Shown piece by piece: positions 29,158-38,131 of a stretch of DNA of 64,000 bases. A program made the translations under genes and the position numbers. The stretch is taken from contig NZ_CP157355.1 in the NCBI RefSeq assembly GCF_040047665.1, forward strand, positions 3,348,001-3,412,000, given 5' to 3'. Source of the stretch: Chitinibacter sp. FCG-7 (GTDB lineage Bacteria; Pseudomonadota; Gammaproteobacteria; Burkholderiales; Chitinibacteraceae). Each line of letters starts with the position of its first letter. Position 1 is the first letter of the stretch. The notes below the pieces were generated by a model that searched no databases, was not told where the DNA came from, and was given only the letters and a program-made list of their open reading frames with translations.

Positions 29158-30015
29158 ATGAGTATTAAAGCAGTAGCACCGTTGAGTGTGAACGACCATA
29201 GCCGCGATATTGCCGGGCTGAAATACGTTTACCCCGTTATCTCGCGCCGCGCGGGAGGGGTTTCCATCGGGATCAATCTGAATCCGAATAATGCCTGCAA
29301 CTGGCGTTGTGTTTATTGTCAGGTGCCGGATTTGCAGCGCGGCCCGGCACCCGAGACGGATTTGCCACTGCTCGAACAGGAGCTGGACATCATGTTGCAG
29401 CAGATTGTCCATGGCTCATTCATGGAAACCTCAGTGCCCGAGCAGGCCAGGCGCATCAATGACATTGCTTTTTCCGGCAATGGTGAGCCGACGACGTCGG
29501 CGCAATTTCTGCAGGCCATCGAGATTGTTGCCGCAGCCCGGCAGCGGTATCAGCTGGATTTGAAAACCGTGCTGATCAGCAATGGTAGCCAGCTTGATAA
29601 AGATTATGTGCAAGAAGGTTTGCGCCGCATGGCCAGTATGCGTGGCGAGGTGTGGTTCAAGCTCGATCGCGCTCCACGCGATGGCTTTGAATTTGTGAAT
29701 CAGATTGCACTCAAACGCTCGCAAGTGGCAAGGCGCCTAGCGCTGGCGGCTCAGGCCTGTCCAACCTGGATCCAGACCTGCATGTTTGCCACCGATGGGA
29801 TCTTGCCCAGCGAGGCCGAAACTGATGCCTACACAGCGTTTCTGGCCGAACAACTGGCGCAAGGCGTCAAGCTCGAAGGTGTGCTTCTGTATGGTCTGGC
29901 ACGGCCATCGCTGCAGGTCGAGGCCCCCAGGCTGAGTGCCGCACCCGAAGCATGGATGATGGCGCTCAAGGCCAAGTTGGAGCGGCTGGGGCTCGTCGTC
30001 AAACTGAGTGTTTAA
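29158..30015 (+). CDS. Radical SAM protein, COG0731-like
   Basis: 285 residues. The cluster motif C-x3-C-x2-C is Cys47, Cys51 and Cys54 (ACNWRCVYCQV), followed by the SAM-binding GNGEPT (FSGNGEPTTSAQF). It resembles the stand-alone radical SAM proteins related to wyosine-base synthetases, but bacteria of this group do not make wyosine, so the substrate is unknown. It converges with the HTH gene, their stops overlapping by 4 bp. Confidence 0.85.
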   Translation: MSIKAVAPLSVNDHSRDIAGLKYVYPVISRRAGGVSIGINLNPNNACNWRCVYCQVPDLQRGPAPETDLPLLEQELDIMLQQIVHGSFMETSVPEQARRINDIAFSGNGEPTTSAQFLQAIEIVAAARQRYQLDLKTVLISNGSQLDKDYVQEGLRRMASMRGEVWFKLDRAPRDGFEFVNQIALKRSQVARRLALAAQACPTWIQTCMFATDGILPSEAETDAYTAFLAEQLAQGVKLEGVLLYGLARPSLQVEAPRLSAAPEAWMMALKAKLERLGLVVKLSV

Positions 30016-30299
30016 ACCCGTTCTGGCTCGTTGATACTGGCTTTCTTGATCAGTTCGGCCAGCATCTGTGGCTGCTGCTCGCGCAGATAATCGAGCGCGC
30101 GAATTTCTTCGCGTTTCAGGGTGGTCAGGTCTATCCCTTCCACGTGCACCACCCTGAGCAATTCCTGCACCGGCTTGGGCATATTGCGGCCGCTTTCGTA
30201 ACGTGAGCCGCCGCTTTGGGTGACGCCAATCTGGCTCCAGAATTCTTGCTGGTTCATGCCCAGCTTTTTGCGGATCAGTTTGGGGTTTAAATGATTCAT
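30012..30299 (-). CDS. XRE-type helix-turn-helix protein
   Basis: 95 residues from the ATG at 30299, preceded by AAGGAG at 8 nt. The HTH (about 5-60) reads KLGMNQQEFWSQIGVTQSGGSRYESGR, and the C-terminal half is helical (LKREEIRALDYLREQQPQMLAEL). Probably a small DNA-binding regulator; its target is unknown. Confidence 0.78.
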   Translation of the reverse strand: MNHLNPKLIRKKLGMNQQEFWSQIGVTQSGGSRYESGRNMPKPVQELLRVVHVEGIDLTTLKREEIRALDYLREQQPQMLAELIKKASINEPERV

Positions 30300-30483
30300 G
30301 ATCAATTCTCCTTGGTGGCGAAATAAGGCGCTCGCGGTGGCGGAGCAATGTTGATGTCATGATAAGAATTCTGCGTCATGCATACACGGCACTATTTCAC
30401 TTTCCGGATGTTGAATATTGACAATCAAATGGCTCTGCCAAGCGCTTGTATTTTGTGCTGCGATGGCTTGAGTGATTATCCAG

Positions 30484-30532
30484 GGGTATTGCCTTGCAAG
30501 TTAATTAATGAATGGGTTTTGACTATATACCC
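30484..30532. repeat. 49-bp bipartite palindromic element (copy 9), intergenic
   Basis: GGGTAT at 30484-30489 and ATACCC at 30527-30532, both perfect. The left arm continues TGCCTTGCAAG. Confidence 0.78.
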
Positions 30533-30748
30533 GTCGACTCGTTAAGGCGTGAATCTAGACCGCTTTGCTTGCAACTGTGATCAATTATGCTGCTGTGTCG
30601 TCAAGCAATTCATGATCTGGGCCAAAGATAGCCCTACTTGAGGCGTAAATAGTCTGCCCATGATCGGGGCTGCTGAAATTAAGCTGGTGAGTAAACTTCA
30701 ATTTGCTGTGCAGGCCAAACCTGGCTGCATGGCCGAAAGGCTGATTTA

Positions 30749-30780
30749 AACATCAACAGACCTAAGGGTCTGTTGATGTT
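30749..30780. repeat. Perfect hairpin at the left edge of the MITE-like element
   Basis: AACATCAACAGACC (30749-30762) and its exact complement (30767-30780) around TAAG. Its right arm is also the left terminal repeat of the 30766-31031 element. Confidence 0.8.
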
Positions 30781-31031
30781 TGGTTTGCCGTCGCGCTGGC
30801 GCGAGTTTTTCGATGAGGCAAGGCGTAGATCGCGCCACATAGTCATTCTATGTCAGCGGTCTACAACGCAGCATCATCGAAAAAATCGCCCAGCCCGGAG
30901 GGTTTGGCTGCTTTTGAGCTGACCCTGCGTTGCAAAAACCTTGCATAGAGTGACTATGCTTCGGTTTTTGCGCCTAGCTTCAGCTCAAAATCAGCACAAA
31001 CGCGATCTGCAAACCAAACGTCAACAGGCCC
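30766..31031. mobile_element. MITE-like non-coding element with terminal inverted repeats
   Basis: The left end 30766-30786 and the right end 31011-31031 are inverted copies of a 21-bp sequence (GGGYCTGTTGAYGTTTGGTTT), matching at 19 of 21 positions. The interior has further short palindromes, such as CATAGTCATTCTATG (30838-30852) and GCATAGAGTGACTATGC (30943-30959), and no coding frame. A fragment of the same right end occurs at 55920-55957, so the sequence is dispersed. No transposase is present, so any mobility would need one supplied in trans. Confidence 0.65.
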
Positions 31032-31109
31032 TGGCCATTTCCTTGTCGCAAAGGGGCGAATCCGCTACTATCGGGGGTTTCCCGATTGTCCCGAATGGCG
31101 ATCCCTGAT

Positions 31110-32531
31110 ATGGCCCAAATCCTGTCCGCTAAAACTCTGTATGACAAACTCTGGCATTCGCATGTGGTTCGCGAAGAAGCCGACGGCACTTGCCTGATTT
31201 ATATTGACCGCCATCTGGTTCACGAAGTGACCAGTCCGCAAGCTTTTGAAGGCTTGAAGCTGGCCAATCGTCAGCCATGGCGAAAATCTTCCGTGGTTGC
31301 CACGGCCGACCACAATACGCCAACCAATGAGTGGGAAAAGGGCATTCAAGACCCGATTTCCCGCCTGCAGGTTGAAACGCTGGACGCCAATATCAAAGAA
31401 TTTGGCGCGCTAGCTTACTTCCCGTTCAAAGATCAACGTCAAGGTATTGTGCATGTCGTTGGCCCGGAAAATGGTGCGACTTTGCCCGGTATGACGGTGG
31501 TTTGTGGCGATAGCCACACCTCAACGCATGGTGCTTTTGCTGCGTTGGCGCATGGTATTGGCACTTCTGAAGTTGAGCACGTACTGGCGACGCAAACGCT
31601 GGTGGCAAAAAAATCCAAAGCGATGCTGGTGCGTGTTGACGGCAAACTTGGCACGGGTGTGACTGCCAAAGACGTCGCGCTGGCGATCATCGGCAAAATC
31701 GGTACTGCAGGTGGTACCGGCTACGCGATCGAATTTGGTGGCGAAGCGATCCGTAGTCTGAGCATGGAAGGCCGGATGACCTTGTGCAATATGGCGATCG
31801 AAGGCGGCGCGCGCGCAGGTATGGTTGCAGTTGACGACAAAACCATCGAATACCTGAAAGGCCGTCCATTCTCGCCAAGCGCCGAGCAATGGGATGCTGC
31901 CGTAGCCTCATGGCGCGAACTAGTGTCGGACGAAGGCGCAGTGTTTGACGCCGTGGTTGAATTGCGCGCCGAAGACATCGAGCCGCAAGTGACCTGGGGT
32001 ACTTCACCTGAGCAAGTGCTGGGCGTATCGGGCAAAGTGCCTAATCCAGCTAATGAAGCTGATCCGGTGAAGCGTGGCAGCTACGAGCGTGCCCTGCAAT
32101 ACATGGGTCTGAACGCTGATACTCCGCTGACTGAAATCGCGATTGATAAAGTCTTTATTGGTTCCTGTACCAATAGCCGGATCGAAGACTTGCGCGCTGC
32201 AGCCAGCGTGATCAAGGGCAAAAAGAAAGCCGCTAGCGTTAAACTGGTATTGATCGTGCCGGGTTCCGGTTTGGTTAAAGCGCAAGCTGAGGCTGAAGGC
32301 CTGGATCAGATCTTTATTGAAGCCGGTTTTGAATGGCGTGAGCCAGGCTGTTCGATGTGTCTGGCGATGAATGCCGACCGCTTATCGCCGGGCGAGCGCT
32401 GCGCGTCGACGTCGAACCGTAATTTTGAAGGTCGTCAGGGGCAGGGTGGGCGTACTCACCTGGTTAGCCCAGAAATGGCCGCGGCAGCAGCGATTGCCGG
32501 CCATTTTGTTGATGTGCGTCACTTTAACTAA
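31110..32531 (+). CDS. leuC: 3-isopropylmalate dehydratase large subunit
   Basis: 473-residue LeuC, an aconitase-family [4Fe-4S] enzyme that with LeuD isomerises isopropylmalate in leucine synthesis. Cluster ligands are in [11 protein letters not shown] and [10 protein letters not shown] chose the ATG at 31110 ([15 protein letters not shown]), nearest the family N-terminus; an ATG at 31095 is possible. A small entericidin gene and leuD follow closely. Confidence 0.95.
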   Translation: MAQILSAKTLYDKLWHSHVVREEADGTCLIYIDRHLVHEVTSPQAFEGLKLANRQPWRKSSVVATADHNTPTNEWEKGIQDPISRLQVETLDANIKEFGALAYFPFKDQRQGIVHVVGPENGATLPGMTVVCGDSHTSTHGAFAALAHGIGTSEVEHVLATQTLVAKKSKAMLVRVDGKLGTGVTAKDVALAIIGKIGTAGGTGYAIEFGGEAIRSLSMEGRMTLCNMAIEGGARAGMVAVDDKTIEYLKGRPFSPSAEQWDAAVASWRELVSDEGAVFDAVVELRAEDIEPQVTWGTSPEQVLGVSGKVPNPANEADPVKRGSYERALQYMGLNADTPLTEIAIDKVFIGSCTNSRIEDLRAAASVIKGKKKAASVKLVLIVPGSGLVKAQAEAEGLDQIFIEAGFEWREPGCSMCLAMNADRLSPGERCASTSNRNFEGRQGQGGRTHLVSPEMAAAAAIAGHFVDVRHFN

Positions 32532-32547
32532 TCTGGAGGTCACTCAA

Positions 32548-32664
32548 ATGCGTGCATTCATGCTTTCTTGTTTGGTTCTGGCGCTAACAGCCTGCAATAC
32601 CGTATCAGGGATAGGGCAAGACATTAAAAAGGGTGGCGAAGCCATTGAAAAGGCGGCGAAATGA
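32548..32664 (+). CDS. Entericidin A/B family small lipoprotein
   Basis: 38-residue lipoprotein: hydrophobic signal ending in the lipobox LTAC with Cys16, then [22 protein letters not shown], typical of the EcnA/EcnB family. GGAG precedes the ATG at 32548, and the stop overlaps the leuD start (ATGA). An entericidin gene between leuC and leuD is a recurrent betaproteobacterial arrangement; the link to leucine synthesis is unexplained. Confidence 0.85.
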   Translation: MRAFMLSCLVLALTACNTVSGIGQDIKKGGEAIEKAAK

Positions 32665-33299
32665 AACCTTTTGTGCAACTGGATGGCTTGGTTTGCGCGA
32701 TGGATCGCGCCAATGTGGATACTGATGCGATTATCCCCAAGCAGTTTTTGAAATCGATCAAGCGCTCCGGCTTTGGCCCGAACCTGTTTGACGAATGGCG
32801 CTACCTCGATCAGGGCGAGCCGGGCATGGATAACAGCACCCGCCCATTAAACCCTGGTTTCGAATTGAATTTGCCGCGCAATCAGGGCGCGCAAGTGCTA
32901 TTGGCGCGGGATAATTTCGGTTGCGGTAGCTCGCGTGAGCACGCGCCGTGGGCGATTGAAGACTTTGGTTTCCGCGCGCTGATTGCGCCGAGCTTTGCCG
33001 ATATTTTCTTTAATAACTGTTTCAAAAATGGCCTGCTGCCGATTGTGCAGCCCGCAGCCGTGGTTGATCAGCTATTTAATGAAGCCAAAGCCGAAGGCTA
33101 TCGCCTTTATATCGATCTGCAAGCGCAAACGATTACCACACCAGCTGGTCAGGTATTTAGCTTCGAAATTACCGAACACCGCAAACACTGTCTGCTCAAT
33201 GGTCTGGACGAAATTGGCCTGACTTTGGCGCACCGCGATGAAATTGCGGCATTTGAAGCCAAGCGCCAGACTGAGCAGCCTTGGCTGTTTGCAAAATAA
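32661..33299 (+). CDS. leuD: 3-isopropylmalate dehydratase small subunit
   Basis: 212-residue LeuD with the swivelling-domain signatures [12 protein letters not shown] and [14 protein letters not shown]. Partner of LeuC. Its start overlaps the entericidin stop by 4 bp. The next leucine gene, leuB, is displaced by nagB. Confidence 0.96.
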   Translation: MKPFVQLDGLVCAMDRANVDTDAIIPKQFLKSIKRSGFGPNLFDEWRYLDQGEPGMDNSTRPLNPGFELNLPRNQGAQVLLARDNFGCGSSREHAPWAIEDFGFRALIAPSFADIFFNNCFKNGLLPIVQPAAVVDQLFNEAKAEGYRLYIDLQAQTITTPAGQVFSFEITEHRKHCLLNGLDEIGLTLAHRDEIAAFEAKRQTEQPWLFAK

Positions 33300-33416
33300 A
33301 TCAGGAATGCAGCCCTTTTTGCCAAAATCGGGCTCATTTTTTAGGCTTTATCAATATTATTCTTGGAATTTTGCCGTATTCTTTGACGGTCGAATTCATA
33401 TTTTGGAAAGTAACCG

Positions 33417-34148
33417 ATGATCCTGCATAAATTCAAAAATCAAAGCGATCTAGATCGTGCCGCCGCTGACCTGATTATTTCCATGGTTCGCAGCAAACCC
33501 AATGCCATTCTGGGGATGGCCACAGGCGGTACACCGGTGGGCCTGTATCAGGAAATCGTTAAAACGTATAAGGCAGGTCTGGTGAGCTTTGCCCACGCCA
33601 AAACGTTCAATCTGGATGAATACGTCGGCTTGCCAGTGACACATCAGGAAAGCTATCGCAATTTCATGCAGCGCAATCTGTTTGACCACATTGACATCAA
33701 ACGCGAAAACACGCATGTGCCTGATGGCAATGCCGCTGACGTCGATGCAGAATGCCGCAGCTACGACAAAATGATGTTCGAGCAAGGCCCGGTTGACCTG
33801 CAATTGCTCGGTATTGGCGGTAACGGCCATATCGGTTTTAATGAGCCGGATGAGCATTTGTCACGTGGTACTTACAAAGTGACTTTGAAACAAGAAACGC
33901 GCGAAGCCAATAAACGCTTCTTCAACCACATCGACGAAGTGCCAACGCATGCCGTAACGATGGGCATGGGAACGATTATGCAGGCGCGTGCGATTTTGCT
34001 GGTGGTTAAAGGTGCTGAAAAAGCCGAGATCTTGGATCGCACGCTAAACGGCCCGATCACCACGCAAGTGCCAGCGTCATTGCTGCAAACGCACCCGCGC
34101 GTGATTGTGATGACCGATTGCGACGTGAACTACAAAGTATCGTTCTAA
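33417..34148 (+). CDS. nagB: Glucosamine-6-phosphate deaminase
   Basis: 243-residue NagB that converts glucosamine-6-phosphate to fructose-6-phosphate and ammonia, the last step of chitin-derived GlcNAc use. Signatures GMATGGTPVGLY, TFNLDEYVGL and LGIGGNGHIGFNEP are clear. It ends in a strong terminator (34164-34189). No nagA or PTS gene is adjacent, and it sits between leuD and leuB, an unusual place. Confidence 0.93.
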   Translation: MILHKFKNQSDLDRAAADLIISMVRSKPNAILGMATGGTPVGLYQEIVKTYKAGLVSFAHAKTFNLDEYVGLPVTHQESYRNFMQRNLFDHIDIKRENTHVPDGNAADVDAECRSYDKMMFEQGPVDLQLLGIGGNGHIGFNEPDEHLSRGTYKVTLKQETREANKRFFNHIDEVPTHAVTMGMGTIMQARAILLVVKGAEKAEILDRTLNGPITTQVPASLLQTHPRVIVMTDCDVNYKVSF

Positions 34149-34163
34149 GCGAGCGAACTAGGC

Positions 34164-34189
34164 AAAAAGAGGGGCTTGCCCCTCTTTTT
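34164..34189. terminator. Terminator downstream of nagB
   Basis: AAAAAGAGGGGC and its complement around a tight loop, ending in a T-run; symmetrical, so potentially bidirectional. It separates nagB from leuB. Confidence 0.9.
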
Positions 34190-34227
34190 CTATGTATATC
34201 AGCAGTAATTAATTGTACGTTGCTGGT

Positions 34228-34276
34228 GGGTATTGCTCTGTAGCTCTTGGCTGGATTGCTCTACAGGCATATACCC
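34228..34276. repeat. 49-bp bipartite palindromic element (copy 10), best arm symmetry
   Basis: GGGTAT at 34228-34233 and ATACCC at 34271-34276. The inner arms are also complementary (CTGTAG at 34238-34243 against CTACAG at 34261-34266), making this the most symmetrical copy. It lies 56 bp before the leuB start. Confidence 0.82.
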
Positions 34277-34332
34277 ATGTATTGTCAATGAAATTGCAAT
34301 TAATGACCATCTAATAAGACCACGAGATAAAA

Positions 34333-35397
34333 ATGAAAGTATTGATTCTGCCCGGTGATGGCATTGGCCCTGAAATCGTAGCGCAAGCGCGCAAAGTCCT
34401 CGACGTATTGAAAGCCGATGGCCTTGATCTGGAACTGCAGGAAGCACCATTGGGCGGTGCGGCTTACGATCAGTACGGCGCGCCGTATCCTGAATTCACG
34501 CAAAACCTGGCGCGTGAAGCCGACGCAATTTTGCTCGGCGCTGTGGGTGGCCCGCAGTACGACAAACTCGATCGCCCGTTGCGCCCAGAGCGTGGCCTGC
34601 TGGCAATCCGCAAAGATTTGAACCTGTTTGCCAATCTGCGTCCGGCGATTTTGTACCCGGAATTGGCCAATGCGTCGACGCTGAAGCCAGAAGTGGTTTC
34701 CGGGCTGGATATCTTAATCGTTCGTGAATTAACTGGCGACATCTATTTCGGCCAGCCACGCGGCATTCGCACCAATGAAGCGGGCGAGCGCGAAGGCTTT
34801 AATACCATGCTGTACGCCGAGAGCGAAATTCGTCGCATCGGCCACGTGGCTTTCCAGGCAGCGCAAAAACGCGGCAAGAAACTGTGTTCGGTCGACAAAG
34901 CCAATGTGCTGGAAACGACCGAATTCTGGAAAGAAATCATGACCGATCTGGCCAAGGAATATCCAGACGTTGAACTGAGCCATATGCTGGTCGACAACGC
35001 CGCCATGCAATTGGTAAAAGCGCCGAAGCAGTTCGATGTGGTCGTGACTGGCAATATTTTCGGCGATATTCTGTCTGACGAAGCATCGATGCTGACTGGC
35101 TCTATTGGTATGCTGCCATCGGCTTCGCTCGATGCGAACAATAAGGGCCTATACGAGCCTAGCCACGGCTCGGCGCCGGATATTGCGGGCAAAGATGTGG
35201 CCAATCCTTTGGCGACGATTCTGTCTGTTGCGATGATGTTGCGTTACACCTTCAATAATGAAGCGGCTGCACAGCGCGTTGAAAATGCGGTGAAGAAAGT
35301 GCTGGCGCAAGGCTTGCGCACCGCCGACATTTACGAAGCTGGCACAACTAAAGTCGGCTGCTCGGCGATGGGCGACGCAGTGGTTGCTGCGCTGTAA
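34333..35397 (+). CDS. leuB: 3-isopropylmalate dehydrogenase
   Basis: 354-residue LeuB, the NAD-dependent oxidative decarboxylase of leucine synthesis. GDGIGPEIV, the substrate-binding [14 protein letters not shown] and the NAD-site [11 protein letters not shown] are intact. It has its own intergenic upstream region with a 49-bp element, and a terminator follows at 35420-35446. Confidence 0.97.
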   Translation: MKVLILPGDGIGPEIVAQARKVLDVLKADGLDLELQEAPLGGAAYDQYGAPYPEFTQNLAREADAILLGAVGGPQYDKLDRPLRPERGLLAIRKDLNLFANLRPAILYPELANASTLKPEVVSGLDILIVRELTGDIYFGQPRGIRTNEAGEREGFNTMLYAESEIRRIGHVAFQAAQKRGKKLCSVDKANVLETTEFWKEIMTDLAKEYPDVELSHMLVDNAAMQLVKAPKQFDVVVTGNIFGDILSDEASMLTGSIGMLPSASLDANNKGLYEPSHGSAPDIAGKDVANPLATILSVAMMLRYTFNNEAAAQRVENAVKKVLAQGLRTADIYEAGTTKVGCSAMGDAVVAAL

Positions 35398-35419
35398 TTG
35401 ATCGTTTGCCGCCAATGCA

Positions 35420-35446
35420 GAAAGAGCCCGTTTGGGCTCTTTTTTA
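35420..35446 (+). terminator. Terminator downstream of leuB
   Basis: AAAGAGCCC and GGGCTCTTT around GTTT, followed by a T-run. Confidence 0.9.
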
Positions 35447-35676
35447 TTGCTGCTCGCATGTTTCAAGCCGTGTTGATGCCGCCTGTCTGGCGCTGTATCA
35501 GCGTTGTTTGTCCGTATTCACAAGCCAGTAAGAGCGAGACAAGGTCTGCTGATAAGCGGTTGACGATAAAGAGAATTTGCTAAGGATCGATAAATTTTTT
35601 TCATGTCTTGGCTACCCTTTATTGGGCTGTAGGAACTAAAGTACAGCAAGCACCCCCTCTATTTAAGGAGCTGGAG

Positions 35677-36042
35677 ATGACGCATTATGTAGACGGTTTT
35701 TTGTTGCCAATCGCCCTAGAGAAACTGGCGGATTACCAAAAGATGGCCAATACCGCCGGTGCGGTCTGGAAGGAGCACGGTGCCATCGCCTACTGGGAAT
35801 GTGTGGGCGATGAACTGGAGATCCCGGATATGCTGTCTTTTCGTGCTGTTGCAGGCTGCCGGGACAATGAAACCGTTGTGATGGCCTGGATTATTTATCC
35901 CTCGCGTGAAGAGCGTGATCGTATTAATGCCTTGGTGATGGCTGATCCACGCTTAAGCGGGATGTGCGATCAGGAAAATCCACCTTTTGATTTTAAACGC
36001 ATGGCCTATGGTGGTTTTAAATCGATCGTTCGCTATGAATAG
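35677..36042 (+). CDS. DUF1428 family protein (YbaA-like)
   Basis: 121 residues beginning MTHYVDGFLLPI, the hallmark of DUF1428 dimeric alpha-beta-barrel proteins. The ATG at 35677 has AAGGAG upstream (35665-35670). The centre reads FRAVAGCRDNETVVMAWIIYPSREERDRIN and the C-terminus FKRMAYGGFKSIV. Biochemical function is unknown. Confidence 0.88.
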   Translation: MTHYVDGFLLPIALEKLADYQKMANTAGAVWKEHGAIAYWECVGDELEIPDMLSFRAVAGCRDNETVVMAWIIYPSREERDRINALVMADPRLSGMCDQENPPFDFKRMAYGGFKSIVRYE

Positions 36043-36076
36043 CTTGTTGGAAAAATACCTTGCAGGAGTCATCATC

Positions 36077-36838
36077 ATGCGTAAACCGGCTTCCCTGATG
36101 CTTGCTTTGATGCTTAGCGCTGGTATGGCGCAGGCCGAAACGATTTTGCTCACCTTGCAGGAGTATCCGCCCTATATGGGCGAAAAACTGCCTTATCAGG
36201 GCTTGCTGACGCGGGTGGTGGTGGCGGCTTTTGCCCAGCAGAAAATTAATGTGAAGCTTGAGTCGGTGCCGAATCGGCGGGCCATTGATGGTGTGCGTAT
36301 GGGCTTGTATCCCGGCGGTTTTGGCTGGGCGAAAAACCCTGAGCGGGAAAAGGATTTGCTCTATACCGATCCCGTGTTGTCGTTGCGCATGGTTTTTTGC
36401 CAGCAAAAAGGGCGTGAAATCGCCTGGAAAAAACTGGAGGATCTGGCGGGCTACAGCATCGGCATTACTTCCGGCAATTTTTACTCCGAAGAATTTGACA
36501 AGCTCAGCAAGGCCGGTGTGCTGCAAATTGATACCAGCAATAGCGATGTGAGTAATTTCAAAAAATTGCACGCCGGTTATATCGATTTATTGCCGATTGA
36601 TATTGAAGTGGGTCCCTATGTGCTGGCCAAGAATCTGAGTGCAGCCGAGCGCGATAAAATCTTCTGTCAAAATCAGGCGTACTGGACCGCGCCTTTGCAT
36701 GTGGTGTTTAGCCGCAAAAACCCGAATTCTCCGCGCTGGGTGAAAAGCTTTAATCAGGGCTTGCGCGCATTGAACGAGAGCGGGCAACTGAGCAGCCTGA
36801 TTGAAAATACCCGGCGCGAAATCAATCAGGCCAATTAA
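36077..36838 (+). CDS. Periplasmic substrate-binding protein, SBP_bac_3 type
   Basis: 253 residues. I chose the ATG at 36077 because it gives a clean signal peptide (MRKPASLMLALMLSAGMAQA). The mature part has the type II periplasmic-binding fold, starting TILLTLQEYPPYMGEKLPYQGLLTRVV. No permease or ATPase gene is next to it, so it may be an orphan binding protein. The ligand cannot be told. Confidence 0.8.
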   Translation: MRKPASLMLALMLSAGMAQAETILLTLQEYPPYMGEKLPYQGLLTRVVVAAFAQQKINVKLESVPNRRAIDGVRMGLYPGGFGWAKNPEREKDLLYTDPVLSLRMVFCQQKGREIAWKKLEDLAGYSIGITSGNFYSEEFDKLSKAGVLQIDTSNSDVSNFKKLHAGYIDLLPIDIEVGPYVLAKNLSAAERDKIFCQNQAYWTAPLHVVFSRKNPNSPRWVKSFNQGLRALNESGQLSSLIENTRREINQAN

Positions 36839-36945
36839 TTGCACGATTCACGCCGCCTTTGGCTCGTGTTATCCGCGCCGACCGAGTAAAATATTCATTC
36901 CGCCGCAGCATGTTTGCTGCGGTTGTTTTTATTGATACATGGAGT

Positions 36946-36994
36946 GAGTATATGTCTAAAGCCCTTTCTGTTGCGCTAGTAGGTGCAGATACCC
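36946..36994. repeat. 49-bp bipartite palindromic element (copy 11), over a start codon
   Basis: GAGTAT (one mismatch) at 36946-36951 and ATACCC at 36989-36994. It straddles the start codon of the Usg-like gene (36952). The left arm TATATGTCT matches that of the copy at 51878. Confidence 0.6.
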
Positions 36995-37887
36995 CCGCAG
37001 CACAAACCGTATTAGATGTATTGGGCGAAATGCTGGCTGATATGTCCTTCGCCATCGCTGCGCTGTATCCGCTTTCTGACGACGAAGACGCGGGCACGGT
37101 TGAGCTTCGCGACCATGTTTTACCGGTGATCGACGTTGAAGTATTTGACTGGAGCACGGTTGAGGCGGCGGTGTTTGTTGGCGTGCCCGAGCTGGCGGCC
37201 AAATACGCTGCGCAAGCCGCGCAAGCCAATGTGGCGGTGATCGACCTGACCGGCGCTACGCAAAGCAAAGTGGGGCAGCCGCGTCGTGGCCAGATTGTCA
37301 GCTTGCCGCATGTGCTGACCTCCATGATCTCCGCCACGCTGGCGGCATTTAAAACGCTGGGGCAGCTCGATTTTGCTGCGGCAACGGCCATGGTGTCGGT
37401 GTCGGAAGACGGCAAATCGGCGATTGAGGCGCTGTCGATGCAGACTCGCCAGCTGTTTGCACAGCAAGAAGTCGAGCTGGCGGGTTACCCCAAGCGGTTG
37501 GCGTTCAATGTTTTGCCAACGGCGCAGCGCGGTGAAGAGGCGCGTATTCACGCCGAATTGGCTGCAGCAGGGCATGCTGTTAATAGCTTAACCGTGAGCC
37601 GCGTACCAGTATTTTTTGGACATGCTGTGAGTGTGACGGCGCATTTTGCTGCGGCACAAACATTGGCAGCGCTGGAAGAGGCGATCCATGGCGCACCAGC
37701 ACTGTATTTGCTGCAAGGTACAGGCGCAGCAGGCGTGGCCACGCCACAGGACGCGATAGGTGGCGACAAGGTGTGGGCAAATCAGTTGCAATTGTCAGAA
37801 GATGGCCGCACTGCGACGGTCTGGCTGGTGGCCGATAATGCGCGTCTGCCAGCACGTGCTGCAGCTTTGTTGCTGGCTCTGGTGTAA
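36952..37887 (+). CDS. Usg-like protein, semialdehyde dehydrogenase homologue without catalytic Cys
   Basis: 311 residues, TGGAG (36940-36944) before the ATG. The N-terminal Rossmann fold (ALSVALVGADTPAAQTVLDVL) and the dimerisation domain (RLAFNVLPT ... VSRVPVFFGHAVSVTAHF) match aspartate-semialdehyde dehydrogenase relatives. The segment where the active-site Cys (NC) should be reads LPHVLTSMISATL, as in E. coli Usg, so it is probably not an active dehydrogenase. In many betaproteobacteria leuB is followed by asd; here only this paralogue is seen. Confidence 0.75.
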   Translation: MSKALSVALVGADTPAAQTVLDVLGEMLADMSFAIAALYPLSDDEDAGTVELRDHVLPVIDVEVFDWSTVEAAVFVGVPELAAKYAAQAAQANVAVIDLTGATQSKVGQPRRGQIVSLPHVLTSMISATLAAFKTLGQLDFAAATAMVSVSEDGKSAIEALSMQTRQLFAQQEVELAGYPKRLAFNVLPTAQRGEEARIHAELAAAGHAVNSLTVSRVPVFFGHAVSVTAHFAAAQTLAALEEAIHGAPALYLLQGTGAAGVATPQDAIGGDKVWANQLQLSEDGRTATVWLVADNARLPARAAALLLALV

Positions 37888-37928
37888 GGGTCGTGCTTTT
37901 GAGTTAATGCAACGCGGACTGAACGGAC

Positions 37929-37951
37929 CAAAAAGCCCCGATTGAGGGGCT
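37929..37951 (-). terminator. Terminator for the minus strand (rlmJ)
   Basis: AGCCCC (37934-37939) and GGGGCT (37946-37951) with an A-run to the left, which is a T-run on the minus strand. It would stop rlmJ transcription about 180 bp after its stop codon. Confidence 0.65.
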
Positions 37952-38102
37952 GCAGGCTGCAGAGCAAAGTGATTGCAATATTTTTCAAGTCTCGGCAAAG
38001 CCGAGCCTGGGAAATCAGGCGTTGAATTCGCAGCCTTTATGCTTTATTCCCACCCCTCCCGTCCCCTCCTTGAGTGGAGCCTCGCTTTGCGAGTGGGGGC
38101 TA

Positions 38103-38127
38103 AGCCCCGATTTCGGGGCTTTTTTTA
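38103..38127 (+). terminator. Terminator downstream of the Usg-like gene
   Basis: AGCCCCGA and TCGGGGCT around TT, followed by seven T residues. It faces the end of rlmJ and overlaps the tail of its transcript. Confidence 0.85.
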
Positions 38128-38131
38128 TGGT

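Larger units (their letters stand above)
30300..31109. other. Intergenic repeat island upstream of leuC
   Basis: About 800 bp without a credible gene. It contains a 49-bp GGGTAT/ATACCC element (30484-30532), a perfect 14-bp-arm hairpin (30749-30780), and an inverted-repeat-bounded element of about 266 bp (30766-31031). The leuC promoter must lie near its right end. Confidence 0.65.
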
